36,416 nt of DNA, from contig JAHJIQ010000020.1 of the NCBI GenBank assembly GCA_018823285.1, positions 1-36,416 of the forward strand, read 5' to 3'. Positions 1 through 6,980 of the stretch are shown here, in pieces (position 1 is the stretch's first letter; each line of letters starts with the position of its first letter). The position numbers were made by a program, and so were the translations under genes. The notes beneath the pieces are model-generated. The model saw only the letters and a program-made list of their open reading frames with translations. It was not told the DNA's origin and ran no database searches. This DNA comes from Pseudomonadota bacterium. GTDB taxonomy: Bacteria; Desulfobacterota; Desulfobulbia; Desulfobulbales; JAGXFP01.

Positions 1-67
1 ATCAAGCAATCTGTTGGGTTTTTTGCTCATCTGTTGCGAACGGGTGAATCGTGATAGGTGGTCTTCC

Positions 68-319
68 TTACCTATTAGAATAGGCGGAAGCCCTACCTAT
101 TGGAATAGGCTGGCTTCCGTACCTATTGGAATAGGCGGAAGGTGAACCTATTGGTAAACATCCGCCAAAAACTCGATTTTTCTTTTTCAGGTTCCTGAAC
201 CGCAGCCAGAGAAACAGGGTCAAGGCGACAACTAGGCCCCCGATCAGGATGACCAGTTGTTCAATGGTGAGGGTGGGCATGCTTCTGACGATCATCACCT
301 TGTTCAACAAAGGGGTCAT
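68..319 (-). CDS. Small single-TM hypothetical protein with repeat-encoded tail
   Basis: A frame of up to 83 codons. One hydrophobic segment (about residues 20-38, rich in Val/Leu/Ile/Gly) is followed by a basic stretch (RFRNLKKKN), as in a bitopic inner-membrane protein. The C-terminal third consists of near-repeats (PIGSPSAYSNR, PIGRASAYSNR) and is simply the translation of the 25-bp palindromic array, so it has probably been extended by repeat growth. Start codons at 319, 295 or 277 are possible and none has a convincing ribosome binding site. I do not recognise a family. It may be a genuine micro-membrane protein or a chance frame. Confidence 0.35.
   Translation of the reverse strand: MTPLLNKVMIVRSMPTLTIEQLVILIGGLVVALTLFLWLRFRNLKKKNRVFGGCLPIGSPSAYSNRYGSQPIPIGRASAYSNR
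71..154. repeat. 25-bp tandem repeat with palindromic core
   Basis: Three full copies and one partial copy of a unit whose core is CCTATTGGAATAGG. The full cores lie at 71-84 (with AG instead of GG in the centre), 96-109 and 122-135; a truncated CCTATTGG lies at 147-154. The period is 25, 26 and 25 bp. Each core is a near-perfect inverted repeat (CCTATT/AATAGG), and the spacers carry the motif GGAAG or its complement CTTCC. The array forms the 3' end of the small minus-strand reading frame over it. It could be an operator array, a recombination or attachment-type site, or a simple expanded palindrome; nothing decides between these. Confidence 0.75.
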
Positions 320-605
320 CCATTAAAAGGCCCTTGTCAAGACATACTCTTCTCCCTAGGGATGGGAAAACCATTTTTCCCTCTTGGGAAGGTTATGTGC
401 AGAGTTCTCCATCACAGTGATCAAAGCTTCTTTCCCAGCACTCGGTATTTCTTGCTCGTGTGTCGGTGTCTTGCACCGCACCAGTCTCCATCAGGTTCAA
501 GGCGATTGAGGCAGGCAGCGGGTTGATTGCCAACTGGCTGTCTCGTCCCTAATACTCAACTGAAAGTATCTCTTCAATATCTCGCTTCGACAATTAATCC
601 GAAAC
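320..605. other. Gene-poor interval, no recognised feature
   Basis: No convincing coding frame on either strand. The minus strand holds an open stretch without an obvious start (about 393-548). It contains several short self-complementary patches, for example GGTG..CACC near 460-485 and GGGAA..TTCCC near 360-390. The string CTTGAACCTGATGGAG (minus, 484-502) resembles one arm of a thiamine-pyrophosphate riboswitch, but the CTGAGA and closing arms are absent. It could be a remnant of an RNA element or of a mobile element; no identity is claimed. Confidence 0.4.
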
Positions 606-639
606 AACGTTTTGCCACCTTGGTTGCCGGTAAAACGTT
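606..639. promoter_or_regulatory. Inverted-repeat operator before the XRE gene
   Basis: The arms AACGTTTTGCC (606-616) and GGTAAAACGTT (629-639) are complementary at 10 of 11 positions, with a 12-bp spacer. The element ends 8 bp upstream of the -35 box at 648. This is the usual place for the autoregulatory operator of an XRE-type antitoxin. Binding by the downstream regulator is inferred. Confidence 0.55.
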
Positions 640-647
640 TCTCATTG

Positions 648-675
648 TTGACAAATAGTGTTGTTTGCATATAAT
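648..675 (+). promoter_or_regulatory. Sigma-70 promoter of the XRE-toxin cassette
   Basis: A consensus TTGACA (648-653), 16-bp spacer and consensus TATAAT (670-675). Expected transcription start is about 682, only a few bases before the ATG at 686, so the mRNA should be leaderless or nearly so. The -10 box overlaps the alternative ATG at 674, which argues against that upstream start. Confidence 0.75.
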
Positions 676-685
676 GAGAATCACT

Positions 686-1171
686 ATGCCAGCAAAAGCA
701 CCAAACATATCAAAAAAAGCTGCCGACATGCTCGCTGCGCTGGGAAGCCGGATTCGCACCCAGCGCAAGGCCATGCGCATCAATGCAACCACCCTGGCGG
801 AGGCTGCGGGGATGTCCCGGGTCACTTTGCATCGAATTGAAAAAGGGGAAGCCTCGGTAACGATAGGGGCTTATCTTAATGCGGCAACAGCCCTGGGCCT
901 TGATTTCGGTGTCATTGAAGACGCTGATTTTCTGCCCCCTGATAATCGTGACGGCATGATCCCGGCCCGAATTCAATTGGATGAATACCCGCAACTGAAG
1001 AAACTCGCATGGCAGGTGCAGGGTGTTGATGCGTTGACCCCAGCCGAAGCATTGGATATCTACAGGAGAAACTGGCGGCATCTGGATCTGAATGCTCTGG
1101 AACCGCATGAACAGCAACTGATAGATGCATTGCAGCTGGGCTTTAATGCACAAATTGATGGCGATGTTTAA
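686..1171 (+). CDS. XRE-family HTH regulator, probable antitoxin
   Basis: 161 aa. The N-terminal half is a Cro/CI-type helix-turn-helix (LGSRIRTQRKAMRINATTLAEAAG then MSRVTLHRIEKGE), followed by an acidic C-terminal half with no recognised domain (PAEALDIYRRNWRHLD). XRE proteins of this length directly upstream of AbiEii-type nucleotidyltransferases act as cognate antitoxins and autorepressors; that role is inferred from gene order. The next gene overlaps its 3' end by 14 bp, showing translational coupling. The ATG at 686 is chosen because the promoter's -10 box covers the earlier ATG at 674. The inverted repeat 606-639 is the likely operator. Confidence 0.8.
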   Translation: MPAKAPNISKKAADMLAALGSRIRTQRKAMRINATTLAEAAGMSRVTLHRIEKGEASVTIGAYLNAATALGLDFGVIEDADFLPPDNRDGMIPARIQLDEYPQLKKLAWQVQGVDALTPAEALDIYRRNWRHLDLNALEPHEQQLIDALQLGFNAQIDGDV

Positions 1172-1532
1172 GCGACCGCATCATCAGAAAATTGCATTTG
1201 CCCTCAAGGCCCTGAACGGCCCGCTCTTAAGAGAGAATGGTTGTCTGTTTGCAGGCGGGACAGCGATCGCGCTGCGCTTTGGTGAATATCGGGAATCTGT
1301 TGGCATCGATTTTCTGGTTTCCGACATTGCCAGTTATCGAAACCTGCGTCAGTTGCTCACCGGTTCCGGAGGAATCGCGGCGATTGTCCGCGAAGGGGTT
1401 GAGCCGCTGATCCAGCAAAGGGAGATCAGAGCGGATCAATACGGGATCAGGACGGTTCTCGATGTGGCTGATCAGCCGATCAAATTTGAAATTGTTCTTG
1501 AAGGACGAATAGAACTGTTGACTATCCTGTGA
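1158..1532 (+). pseudogene. Truncated AbiEii-type nucleotidyltransferase toxin
   Basis: 124 codons matching the N-terminal half of AbiEii/AbiGii-family toxins: RPHHQKIAFALKAL, the FAGGTAIALRFGEYRES motif, then VGIDFLVSD. Members normally exceed 200 residues and continue with a helical domain carrying a KLLAN-like motif. Here the frame ends right after FEIVLEGRIEL, and no alternative frame restores the rest before the opposing toxin-antitoxin pair. The nucleotidyltransferase motif is usually D-I-D at 'SVDIDFL'; here codon 49 is GGC (Gly), so the first metal-binding Asp is lost. Both lesions point to an inactive toxin beside an intact antitoxin. An upstream ATG at 1146 is also possible. Confidence 0.75.
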
Positions 1533-1579
1533 CAGGGGCGGCTGTGCTGCAGGCCTGGCAGGCCCGTTTGATGTATTGG

Positions 1580-1855
1580 TTAAAGTTCTTTTTCCTTCAA
1601 TTTTCCAGCTACATATTTGTGAAGAATGCTGGAAATCAGGGTTTGGTAGGGAATGCCTTCCTCCAATGCTTTTACCTGGATCGCATGAATGTCTTTGCTG
1701 GACATACGAATATTTACCCGGCTGTCTTTTTTGAAAGTGGACACTGCTATCTGCTGATAGAGAGACACCTTCTTCGTTTTCCCTTTGATTGGTTTCCACT
1801 CATTTTTTTCAAATGACTCCAGTAATTCTTTTTCTTCTGCCGTGAAATCAATCAT
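1580..1855 (-). CDS. brnA: BrnA/CopG-type ribbon-helix-helix antitoxin
   Basis: 91 aa. The C-terminal half VNIRMSSKDIHAIQVKAL then EEGIPYQTLISSILHKYV is the typical CopG/BrnA ribbon-helix-helix antitoxin motif; the N-terminal half (EEKELLESFEKNEW) is the toxin-binding type of segment. The ATG at 1855 is preferred over 1870 because GGAGGCGGAG sits at ribosome-binding distance. It overlaps the 3' end of the toxin gene by 8 bp, toxin first, as is standard for BrnT-BrnA operons. Its role is to bind and neutralise BrnT and repress the operon. The pair faces the decayed toxin at 1158-1532. Confidence 0.85.
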   Translation of the reverse strand: MIDFTAEEKELLESFEKNEWKPIKGKTKKVSLYQQIAVSTFKKDSRVNIRMSSKDIHAIQVKALEEGIPYQTLISSILHKYVAGKLKEKEL

Positions 1856-2135
1856 TGTCTCCGCCTCCATGTAAATATTGCCTTGTTGCTTTTCTGCTGG
1901 GGATGATGGTCTTTAAAAAAACCTCATTTTCATCCTCGACAAAAGGAATCAGCCACACATAGTTGAATATTTTGACTACGAATATCATTTGGTTTTCATA
2001 TTGCTCTTTGTTTGGATGTTCAAGAATATCAAGCAATTGCCCTTGTTCAATAGCAAAAACTGCTTCCTCGAACGAGACTCCGCGGTCTTCTCGCAACTTC
2101 TCATTTTTTTCTGTATTCCAGTTAAAATATTTCAT
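1848..2135 (-). CDS. brnT: BrnT-family ribonuclease toxin
   Basis: 95 aa, the normal BrnT length. Visible family features are F.W...KNEKLREDRGVSFEEAV at the N-terminus, the central strand (MIFVVKIFNYVWLIPFVED) and the C-terminal IIPSRKATRQY, which matches the R-x-A-x-x-x-E/Q-x-x-Y ending of the RelE-like fold. BrnT cleaves mRNA and is silenced by the RHH antitoxin encoded immediately downstream. The ATG at 2135 lies about 10 bp past a -10-like box with no visible ribosome binding site, so a leaderless transcript is possible. The high Lys/Asn/Glu content differs from the GC-rich nif genes and suggests recent acquisition. Confidence 0.85.
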   Translation of the reverse strand: MKYFNWNTEKNEKLREDRGVSFEEAVFAIEQGQLLDILEHPNKEQYENQMIFVVKIFNYVWLIPFVEDENEVFLKTIIPSRKATRQYLHGGGDND

Positions 2136-2144
2136 CGTACGACT

Positions 2145-2173
2145 ATTGTCTCACCATGTGTGCCGATTGTCAA
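2145..2173 (-). promoter_or_regulatory. Probable promoter of brnT-brnA
   Basis: On the minus strand TTGACA (2173-2168) is followed after 17 bp by GACAAT (2150-2145), a consensus -35 with a moderate -10. Predicted transcription start about 2138, 3 bp before the brnT ATG. Confidence 0.5.
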
Positions 2174-2357
2174 CAATAGGTTTGTGGTCGAGATGAGGTG
2201 TGAACTTAAGGTTATGGGTGTTTCGGGGAGAGTTCCGAGTTCCGGCGACACCTTGGATAACAAGCGGACCACTCTGGGTTGGAAATGCCGACCATCCCTT
2301 TTAATCCCGCCCAGTTTTCACTGGCGCCCTTCAATTTTGTCCCATTCCGTTCATTAT

Positions 2358-2373
2358 TGTAAACAACCCGACA
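2358..2373. promoter_or_regulatory. NifA upstream activator site (TGT-N10-ACA)
   Basis: TGTAAACAACCCGACA is an exact match to the NifA-binding consensus TGT-N10-ACA. It lies about 96-111 bp upstream of the -24 element, within the 80-150 bp typical for enhancer binding with DNA looping. Confidence 0.75.
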
Positions 2374-2468
2374 GGGGGAGTGGGCGCGGCCCCTTGCTGA
2401 TCAATTCTGAAAGCCGTCTTCCCGCGATATCTACCCGGAATAACTGAATAAATTCTTTAAGTGTTGCG

Positions 2469-2485
2469 CTGGCACAGGGCTTGCT
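2469..2485 (+). promoter_or_regulatory. Sigma-54 promoter of nifE operon
   Basis: CTGGCAC (2469-2475), 5 bp, TTGCT (2481-2485): a perfect match to the -24/-12 consensus TGGCAC-N5-TTGC. Predicted start of transcription about 2495, giving a roughly 30-nt leader before the nifE ATG at 2527. With the NifA site upstream this puts the operon under nitrogen control. Confidence 0.9.
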
Positions 2486-2526
2486 CTTACAGGTTTGCAA
2501 ATCAACAACCAACCTGTGAGGCGGTC

Positions 2527-3918
2527 ATGGCGGAACAGATATTTGCAGAACGGCAGAACCAGATCCACCGCAAGGGGAGAAAGCCCTTTGCCATCGAGTG
2601 CGACAAGGAAAGCCTGGCCGGCGCGGTGAGTCAGCGGGCCTGTGTGTTCTGCGGTTCGCGGGTGGTTCTCTATCCGATTGCCGATGCCGTGCATCTGGTC
2701 CACGGGCCGATCGGCTGCGCGGTCTATACCTGGGATATTCGCGGGGCTTTGTCCTCCGGGCCGGAACTGCACCGTTTGTCATTCTCCACTGATCTCCAGG
2801 AAAAAGACGTCATCTTCGGCGGTGAGCAGAAGCTCCATGACGCCCTGAATGAGTTGATCGACCGCTATCAGCCGAAGGCGGCCTTTGTTTACTCAACCTG
2901 CATTGTCGGGATCATCGGTGACGATCTCGAAGCGGTCTGTAAAAAGGTTGCGGCAGAAAAGGGGATCCCGGTGCTGCCGGTCCAGTCGGAAGGGTTCAAG
3001 GGTAACAAGCGCGCCGGATATGAAGCGGCCTGTAATGCCATGTTCCGGCTGGTCGGGACCGGTGAGATCGCGAACATCGCAAAACACTCGATCAATATTC
3101 TGGGCGATTTCAACCTGGCCGGCGAGATCTGGCTGATCCGCGAGTACTTCAAGCGGATGGGGGTCGAAGTGGTGGCGAACATCACCGGCGACGGCCGGGT
3201 CGATGATATCAAACGAGCCCACGGCGCGGCCTTGAACGTGGTCCAGTGTTCCGGGGCGACCATGATCCTCGCCAACCTGATGAAGGAAAAATACGGGACG
3301 CCGGTGATCCGGGTCTCCTATTTCGGGATCGAGGACATGGCCGAATCTCTCTATGCGGTGGCCAATCATTTCGGCGATCGACAGATGCTTGAACGGGCTA
3401 AAGAGATCGTGCGGCAGGAGCTGGAAATCCTGGTCCCGACCTTGAAGAAATACCGTGCCGCCTTGACCGGCAAGAAAGCCGCGATATACGTGGGCGGCGC
3501 GTTCAAGGCCTTTTCGCTGGTCAAGGCCTTTCGTCATCTCGGGATGCAGGTGGTGATGGTCGGCTCCCAGACCGGCACCAAGGAGGATTACCAGGAGTTG
3601 CAGGAGATCACCGACGACGGCACGATCATCGTTGATGACGCAAACCCCCTGGAGCTGTCGAGCTTCCTGCAGGAAAAGGAGGTCGATATCTTCGTCGGCG
3701 GGGTCAAGGAGCGGCCGATCGCCTATAAACTCGGGATCGCCTTCTGCGACCACAATCACGAACGAAAAGAGATGCTGGCCGGTTTTGCGGGGATGATGAA
3801 CTTCGCCAAGGAGGTTTACGGATCGGTGATGAGTCCGGTCTGGCGACTGGTGCCCCGCAAGCTGAACCAGAAAACGGCGCTGCAGAATTTCGACTCCGCC
3901 CGCAGTGCGGAATTATAA
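2527..3918 (+). CDS. nifE: NifE, FeMo-cofactor scaffold subunit alpha
   Basis: 463 aa, the usual NifE length. With NifN it forms the heterotetramer on which NifB-co is converted to FeMo-co. The nitrogenase-alpha-like ligands are visible: Cys39/Cys42 (RACVFCGSR), Cys64 (GPIGCAVYTWDIRG) and Cys125 (VYSTCIVGIIGDD), which coordinate the interface FeS cluster. GDFNLAGEIW and the C-terminal DHNHERKEMLAGFAGM are NifE-like and distinguish it from NifD. The ATG at 2527 (GAGG 6 bp upstream) is chosen because the long upstream extension overlaps the sigma-54 promoter. It is first in its operon, 13 bp before nifN. Unusually, no nifHDK lies upstream; a toxin-antitoxin strip does. Confidence 0.95.
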   Translation: MAEQIFAERQNQIHRKGRKPFAIECDKESLAGAVSQRACVFCGSRVVLYPIADAVHLVHGPIGCAVYTWDIRGALSSGPELHRLSFSTDLQEKDVIFGGEQKLHDALNELIDRYQPKAAFVYSTCIVGIIGDDLEAVCKKVAAEKGIPVLPVQSEGFKGNKRAGYEAACNAMFRLVGTGEIANIAKHSINILGDFNLAGEIWLIREYFKRMGVEVVANITGDGRVDDIKRAHGAALNVVQCSGATMILANLMKEKYGTPVIRVSYFGIEDMAESLYAVANHFGDRQMLERAKEIVRQELEILVPTLKKYRAALTGKKAAIYVGGAFKAFSLVKAFRHLGMQVVMVGSQTGTKEDYQELQEITDDGTIIVDDANPLELSSFLQEKEVDIFVGGVKERPIAYKLGIAFCDHNHERKEMLAGFAGMMNFAKEVYGSVMSPVWRLVPRKLNQKTALQNFDSARSAEL

Positions 3919-3931
3919 AGGAAATTATCCC

Positions 3932-5374
3932 ATGGCAACTGAAACCATTCTCCATCGCGAAACCACGACCCTTCCTCATCCTCATCCCCCCAAAAGCCCC
4001 CGGCCGGTTGGCGGCCGGGGGCTGCTCCCGAAGTATGTTTCGACGACCAATGCCTGCAAACTCTGCAAGCCTCTGGGGGCGTGTCTGGCCTTTCGCGGGA
4101 TTGAGGGGAGTGTTCCCTATCTGCACGGCTCACAGGGGTGCGCCACCTATATGCGGCGGTATATCATCAGTCATTTCAACGAACCGATCGATATCGCCTC
4201 CTCATCCCTGGGCGAAAAAAACGCGATCTACGGCGGCGGTGCGAATCTGAAGCAGGGCTTAAAAAACGTCACCGACAAATACCAGCCGCAGATGATCGGG
4301 ATCGCCACCACCTGTCTGACCGAGACCATCGGCGATGATCTGAACCTGATCGTCCATGAGTATCGGAAAGAAGCGGGAGAGTCGGCAAAAATGCCGATCC
4401 TGGTCAAGGTCTCGACCCCCAGTTATTCGGGAACCCATATGGAGGGCTTTCACGCGGCGGTGTTGAGCGTGCTTGCGACCCTCTGCGAAGAGACCCCGCC
4501 GAACGGCCGGGTGAATATTCTGCCCGGTTTTTTGTCTCCGGCCGATCTTCGCTACTTGAAAGAAGTGCTGGCGGCCTTTGCGCTTTCCGCCACCGTGCTG
4601 CCGGATATCTCCGATACCCTGGACGGCCCGGCCCTCGACGAGTATCAGCTGATTCCTGCCGGCGGCACCCCGCTGGGTGAGATCCGCACCATGGGCGGAG
4701 CTGCCGCAACCATCGAGTTCGGTTCGACGATCAGTGACAAGGAGAGCGGCGGCACTTTTCTGGAAAAGAGCTTCGGAGTCGGAAAGCAGCGGCTGACCAT
4801 GCCGATCGGGGTTGCCGCCACCGACCGCTTTTTTGCAGCGCTGGCAGGATTGTCCGGCAAAGCGACCCCGGCCCGTTATGCCGGAGCGCGGGGCCGGTTG
4901 ATCGACAGCCTGGTTGACGGTCACAAGTATGTGTTCGGCAAAAAAGCGGTTGTTTACGGCGAAGAGGATCTGGTGGTCGCCCTGGCCGGGTTTCTCGCCG
5001 AGATCGGGGTCCAGCCGGTACTCTGCGCCTCCGGCGGCAAAAGCGGCAGATTAAAAGAAGCGGTGGCCGCGGTCACCGACGGCCTCTGCGAAGTCGCGCC
5101 GGAGACCTATGATGATATCGATTTCCACGAAATCGAGAGTCGGGCAACGGAGCTTGCGCCTGACCTGATCATCGGCCATTCCAAGGGCTACCCGCTGGCC
5201 AGAAAGCTTGCCATCCCCCTGATCCGGGTCGGCTTCCCGATCCATGACCGGGTCGGCGGCCAGCGCATCCTCCATATCGGTTACGAGGGCGCGCAACATC
5301 TCTTCGACCGGATCGCCAACGCAATGATCCAGGTGAAGCAGGATTCGTCACCGGTCGGCTACTCGTATATGTGA
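3932..5374 (+). CDS. nifN: NifN, FeMo-cofactor scaffold subunit beta
   Basis: 480 aa, slightly long for NifN. The family signature TNACKLCKPLGACLAFRGIEG, then LHGSQGCATYMRRY and SHFNEPIDIASSSLGE, is clear; Cys42, Cys45, Cys51 and Cys70 are the conserved N-terminal cysteines. ATTCLTETIGDDL follows the beta-subunit pattern. The N-terminus carries an extra His/Pro-rich stretch (residues 15-26, PHPHPPKSPRPV) encoded by a perfect 12-bp inverted repeat. The ATG at 3932 has AAAGGA 9 bp upstream and follows nifE by 13 bp. NifN pairs with NifE, receives NifB-co and passes the finished cofactor to apo-NifDK. Confidence 0.93.
   Translation: MATETILHRETTTLPHPHPPKSPRPVGGRGLLPKYVSTTNACKLCKPLGACLAFRGIEGSVPYLHGSQGCATYMRRYIISHFNEPIDIASSSLGEKNAIYGGGANLKQGLKNVTDKYQPQMIGIATTCLTETIGDDLNLIVHEYRKEAGESAKMPILVKVSTPSYSGTHMEGFHAAVLSVLATLCEETPPNGRVNILPGFLSPADLRYLKEVLAAFALSATVLPDISDTLDGPALDEYQLIPAGGTPLGEIRTMGGAAATIEFGSTISDKESGGTFLEKSFGVGKQRLTMPIGVAATDRFFAALAGLSGKATPARYAGARGRLIDSLVDGHKYVFGKKAVVYGEEDLVVALAGFLAEIGVQPVLCASGGKSGRLKEAVAAVTDGLCEVAPETYDDIDFHEIESRATELAPDLIIGHSKGYPLARKLAIPLIRVGFPIHDRVGGQRILHIGYEGAQHLFDRIANAMIQVKQDSSPVGYSYM
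3995..4023. other. Strong hairpin inside the 5' end of nifN
   Basis: AGCCCCCGGCCG (3995-4006) and CGGCCGGGGGCT (4012-4023) are perfectly complementary over 12 bp with a 5-nt loop (GTTGG). It lies 63 bp into nifN and encodes the Arg/Pro/Gly linker after the start. There is no T tract, so it is not a terminator; it may be an mRNA-stability or translation-pausing element, or an insertion of a short palindrome into the frame. Confidence 0.8.
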
Positions 5375-5469
5375 AAAACGTTCAAACCGTTCGAACCGTA
5401 TCCCCGACTCCTTTTAACTTTTAATTTTGAACTCTTCACTTTTAACTTCAGCCCCGCAAAGAGGACACC
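5375..5469. repeat. Low-complexity nifN-nifB spacer
   Basis: A short direct repeat CGTTC(A/G)AACCG occurs twice in tandem near 5379-5398. It is followed by an A/T-rich stretch (5411-5448) made of variations on CTTTTAACTTTTAATTTTGA. It separates nifB from nifN by 95 bp while the other nif genes are nearly contiguous. No promoter is evident. Confidence 0.55.
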
Positions 5470-6756
5470 ATGACAACCACAAACTCTCAGCCGGTCAAAG
5501 ACTACTCCAGACATCCTTGTTTTAATGCGAAAATCAAGGGGCAATATGGTCGGGTCCATCTGCCGGTGGCGCCGAAATGCAATATCCAGTGCAACTTCTG
5601 CAACCGCAAATACGACTGCGTCAACGAATCGCGGCCCGGAGTGACCAGCACCATTCTTTCCCCCGACCAGGCCCTGGTCTATATGGAGAAGGTCCTCGAT
5701 AAAGAGCCGCGGATCTCGGTGGCCGGGATTGCCGGACCGGGCGATCCTTTTGCCAACCCGGAAGAGACCATGACCACCATGCGGCTGATCAGCGGGAAGT
5801 TCCCGGAAACCATTCTCTGCCTCGCCTCAAACGGGATGGGTATCGGGCCCTATATCGAGGAGCTGGCCGAACTGAATGTCTCCCATGTGACGATTACGGT
5901 GAACGCGGTCGATCCTTCGATCGGGGCGAAGATCTACAGCTTCATCAAAGACGGCAAGATCGTTTACCACGGGGTCCAGGGAGCAACGCTGTTGCTTGAA
6001 CGACAATTGGCGGCCATTGCCAAACTGAAAAAATTCGGGATCACCGTCAAGATCAACACCATCGTTATTCCGGGGATCAATGACCAGCATGTGGAGGCGA
6101 TTGCCGCCAAAATGAAGGAGCTGGGGGCGGACCTGTTGAACTGCATGGCGATGTTCCCCAATGTCGGCACTCCGTTTGGTGAACTGCCCCAGCCGGGGAA
6201 AGAGCAGATGGCCGGGATTCGCAATGTGGCTGAGAAATACCTGCCCCAGATGCGGCACTGCACCCGCTGCCGGGCCGATGCGGTGGGGCTTCTTGATGAT
6301 GATAAGACCGAGGAGTTTCGGGGCTGTCTGTCGGCCTGCGCGACCCTGCCGAAGATCGAGGGAGTCACCCGACCCTACGTGGCGGTCTCGACCAACGAGG
6401 GGGTGCTGGTCAATCAGCATCTCGGCGAGGCGGAAAAACTGCAGATCTGGGAACAGCAGGGTGACTCCTTCCGGCTGGTCGCCGAGCGGGAGACCCCCGA
6501 AGCGGGTGGCGGCGTGCGCCGCTGGACCGCCTTGACCAGACTCCTCGGCGATTGCCGGGCGCTGCTGACCAGCAATATCGGCGAGACCCCGGCAACCCTG
6601 CTGCAAGAGTCCGGGGTGAAGGTGGCGGTGATGAACGGCTTTATCGAAGAAGGGTTGGAAGCGATCTATGCAGGCCGGGAGGTCAATGCCTATAAAGGGC
6701 GCCGGAAATCGTGCGCCGAGGGCGGGTGCTCGGGCACCGGCTCCGGCTGCAGCTGA
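5470..6756 (+). CDS. nifB: NifB, radical SAM NifB-cofactor synthase with NifX domain
   Basis: 428 aa. Residues 1-290 are a radical SAM domain with the CxxxCxxC cluster motif at Cys37/41/44 (CNIQCNFCNRKYDC) and the family hallmarks HPCFN, GPGDPFANPEET and CMAMFPNVGTPFG. It fuses two 4Fe-4S clusters and inserts carbide to make NifB-co. Residues about 300-420 form a NifX/NafY-type cofactor-binding domain (VAVSTNEGVLVNQHLGEAEKLQIW), so this is the two-domain architecture common in bacteria. The C-terminus is Cys/Gly-rich (CAEGGC...GCS). The ATG at 5470 has GAGG 6 bp upstream. The stop codon is immediately followed by a 106-bp near-palindrome. Confidence 0.96.
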   Translation: MTTTNSQPVKDYSRHPCFNAKIKGQYGRVHLPVAPKCNIQCNFCNRKYDCVNESRPGVTSTILSPDQALVYMEKVLDKEPRISVAGIAGPGDPFANPEETMTTMRLISGKFPETILCLASNGMGIGPYIEELAELNVSHVTITVNAVDPSIGAKIYSFIKDGKIVYHGVQGATLLLERQLAAIAKLKKFGITVKINTIVIPGINDQHVEAIAAKMKELGADLLNCMAMFPNVGTPFGELPQPGKEQMAGIRNVAEKYLPQMRHCTRCRADAVGLLDDDKTEEFRGCLSACATLPKIEGVTRPYVAVSTNEGVLVNQHLGEAEKLQIWEQQGDSFRLVAERETPEAGGGVRRWTALTRLLGDCRALLTSNIGETPATLLQESGVKVAVMNGFIEEGLEAIYAGREVNAYKGRRKSCAEGGCSGTGSGCS

Positions 6757-6862
6757 TTTCACAAGCCGGGGAGGCGAATCTGCTGCGTCATCAGGTGTTC
6801 GGCATCCGGGTGGATGGCCGGACACCTTCTTCCTTGGATATTCGCCTCCTCGACATGTGAAA
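6757..6862. repeat. 106-bp near-palindromic element after nifB
   Basis: The outer arms 6757-6779 (TTTCACAAGCC..GAGGCGAAT) and 6840-6862 (ATTCGCCTCC..ATGTGAAA) are complementary at 20 of 23 positions. Nested inside are AGGTGTTCGGCATCC (6793-6807) and GGATGGCCGGACACCT (6812-6827), complementary except for one mismatch and one bulge. The element begins at the first base after the nifB stop codon and has no T tract. It looks like a small palindromic insertion (MITE-like) or an mRNA processing hairpin that would set nifB versus downstream expression. Confidence 0.8.
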
Positions 6863-6980
6863 TATGAGGCTTGTCCGCAGGGGGGGGCGGCTCGGGTGGT
6901 GGAGTTTTCTGAGCGGTAATTCCTGAGCGTGGCGAAGGGTGTGAGTGACTCGTAAGGGTAAAAATAAAGGAGAAAATGTG

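Larger units (their letters stand above)
2174..2526. other. Upstream control region of nifE
   Basis: A 350-bp non-coding stretch between the toxin-antitoxin pair and nifE. It holds the NifA-type site at 2358-2373 and the sigma-54 promoter at 2469-2485. The frame running through it on the plus strand has no ribosome binding site and is not treated as a gene. No other element is evident in 2174-2357. Confidence 0.6.

Noticed and set aside
484..502. Thiamine-pyrophosphate riboswitch-like string on the minus strand
   Set aside because: Only one arm (CTTGAACCTGATGGAG) matches; the CTGAGA arm, closing helix and a thiamine gene are absent.
257..526. 89-codon plus-strand frame at the left edge
   Set aside because: No ribosome binding site or domain; composition is that of random sequence.
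1529..1816. Plus-strand frame following the truncated toxin
   Set aside because: It is antisense to the BrnA-type antitoxin and does not continue the toxin's conserved C-terminal domain.
2461..2526. Longer start for nifE using an upstream codon
   Set aside because: The extension would be encoded by the sigma-54 promoter itself, upstream of the predicted transcription start.
2893..3759. A 288-codon minus-strand open frame opposite nifE
   Set aside because: Antisense shadow; Asp/His/Gly-rich low-information protein with no start signal.
5379..5398. tRNA T-loop-like string GTTCGAACC
   Set aside because: No acceptor, D or anticodon arms surround it; it is one unit of a short direct repeat.
5827..6825. 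A 332-codon minus-strand open frame opposite nifB
   Set aside because: It is the antisense shadow of a GC-rich gene; its translation has no domain, no ribosome binding site and follows the codon periodicity of nifB.
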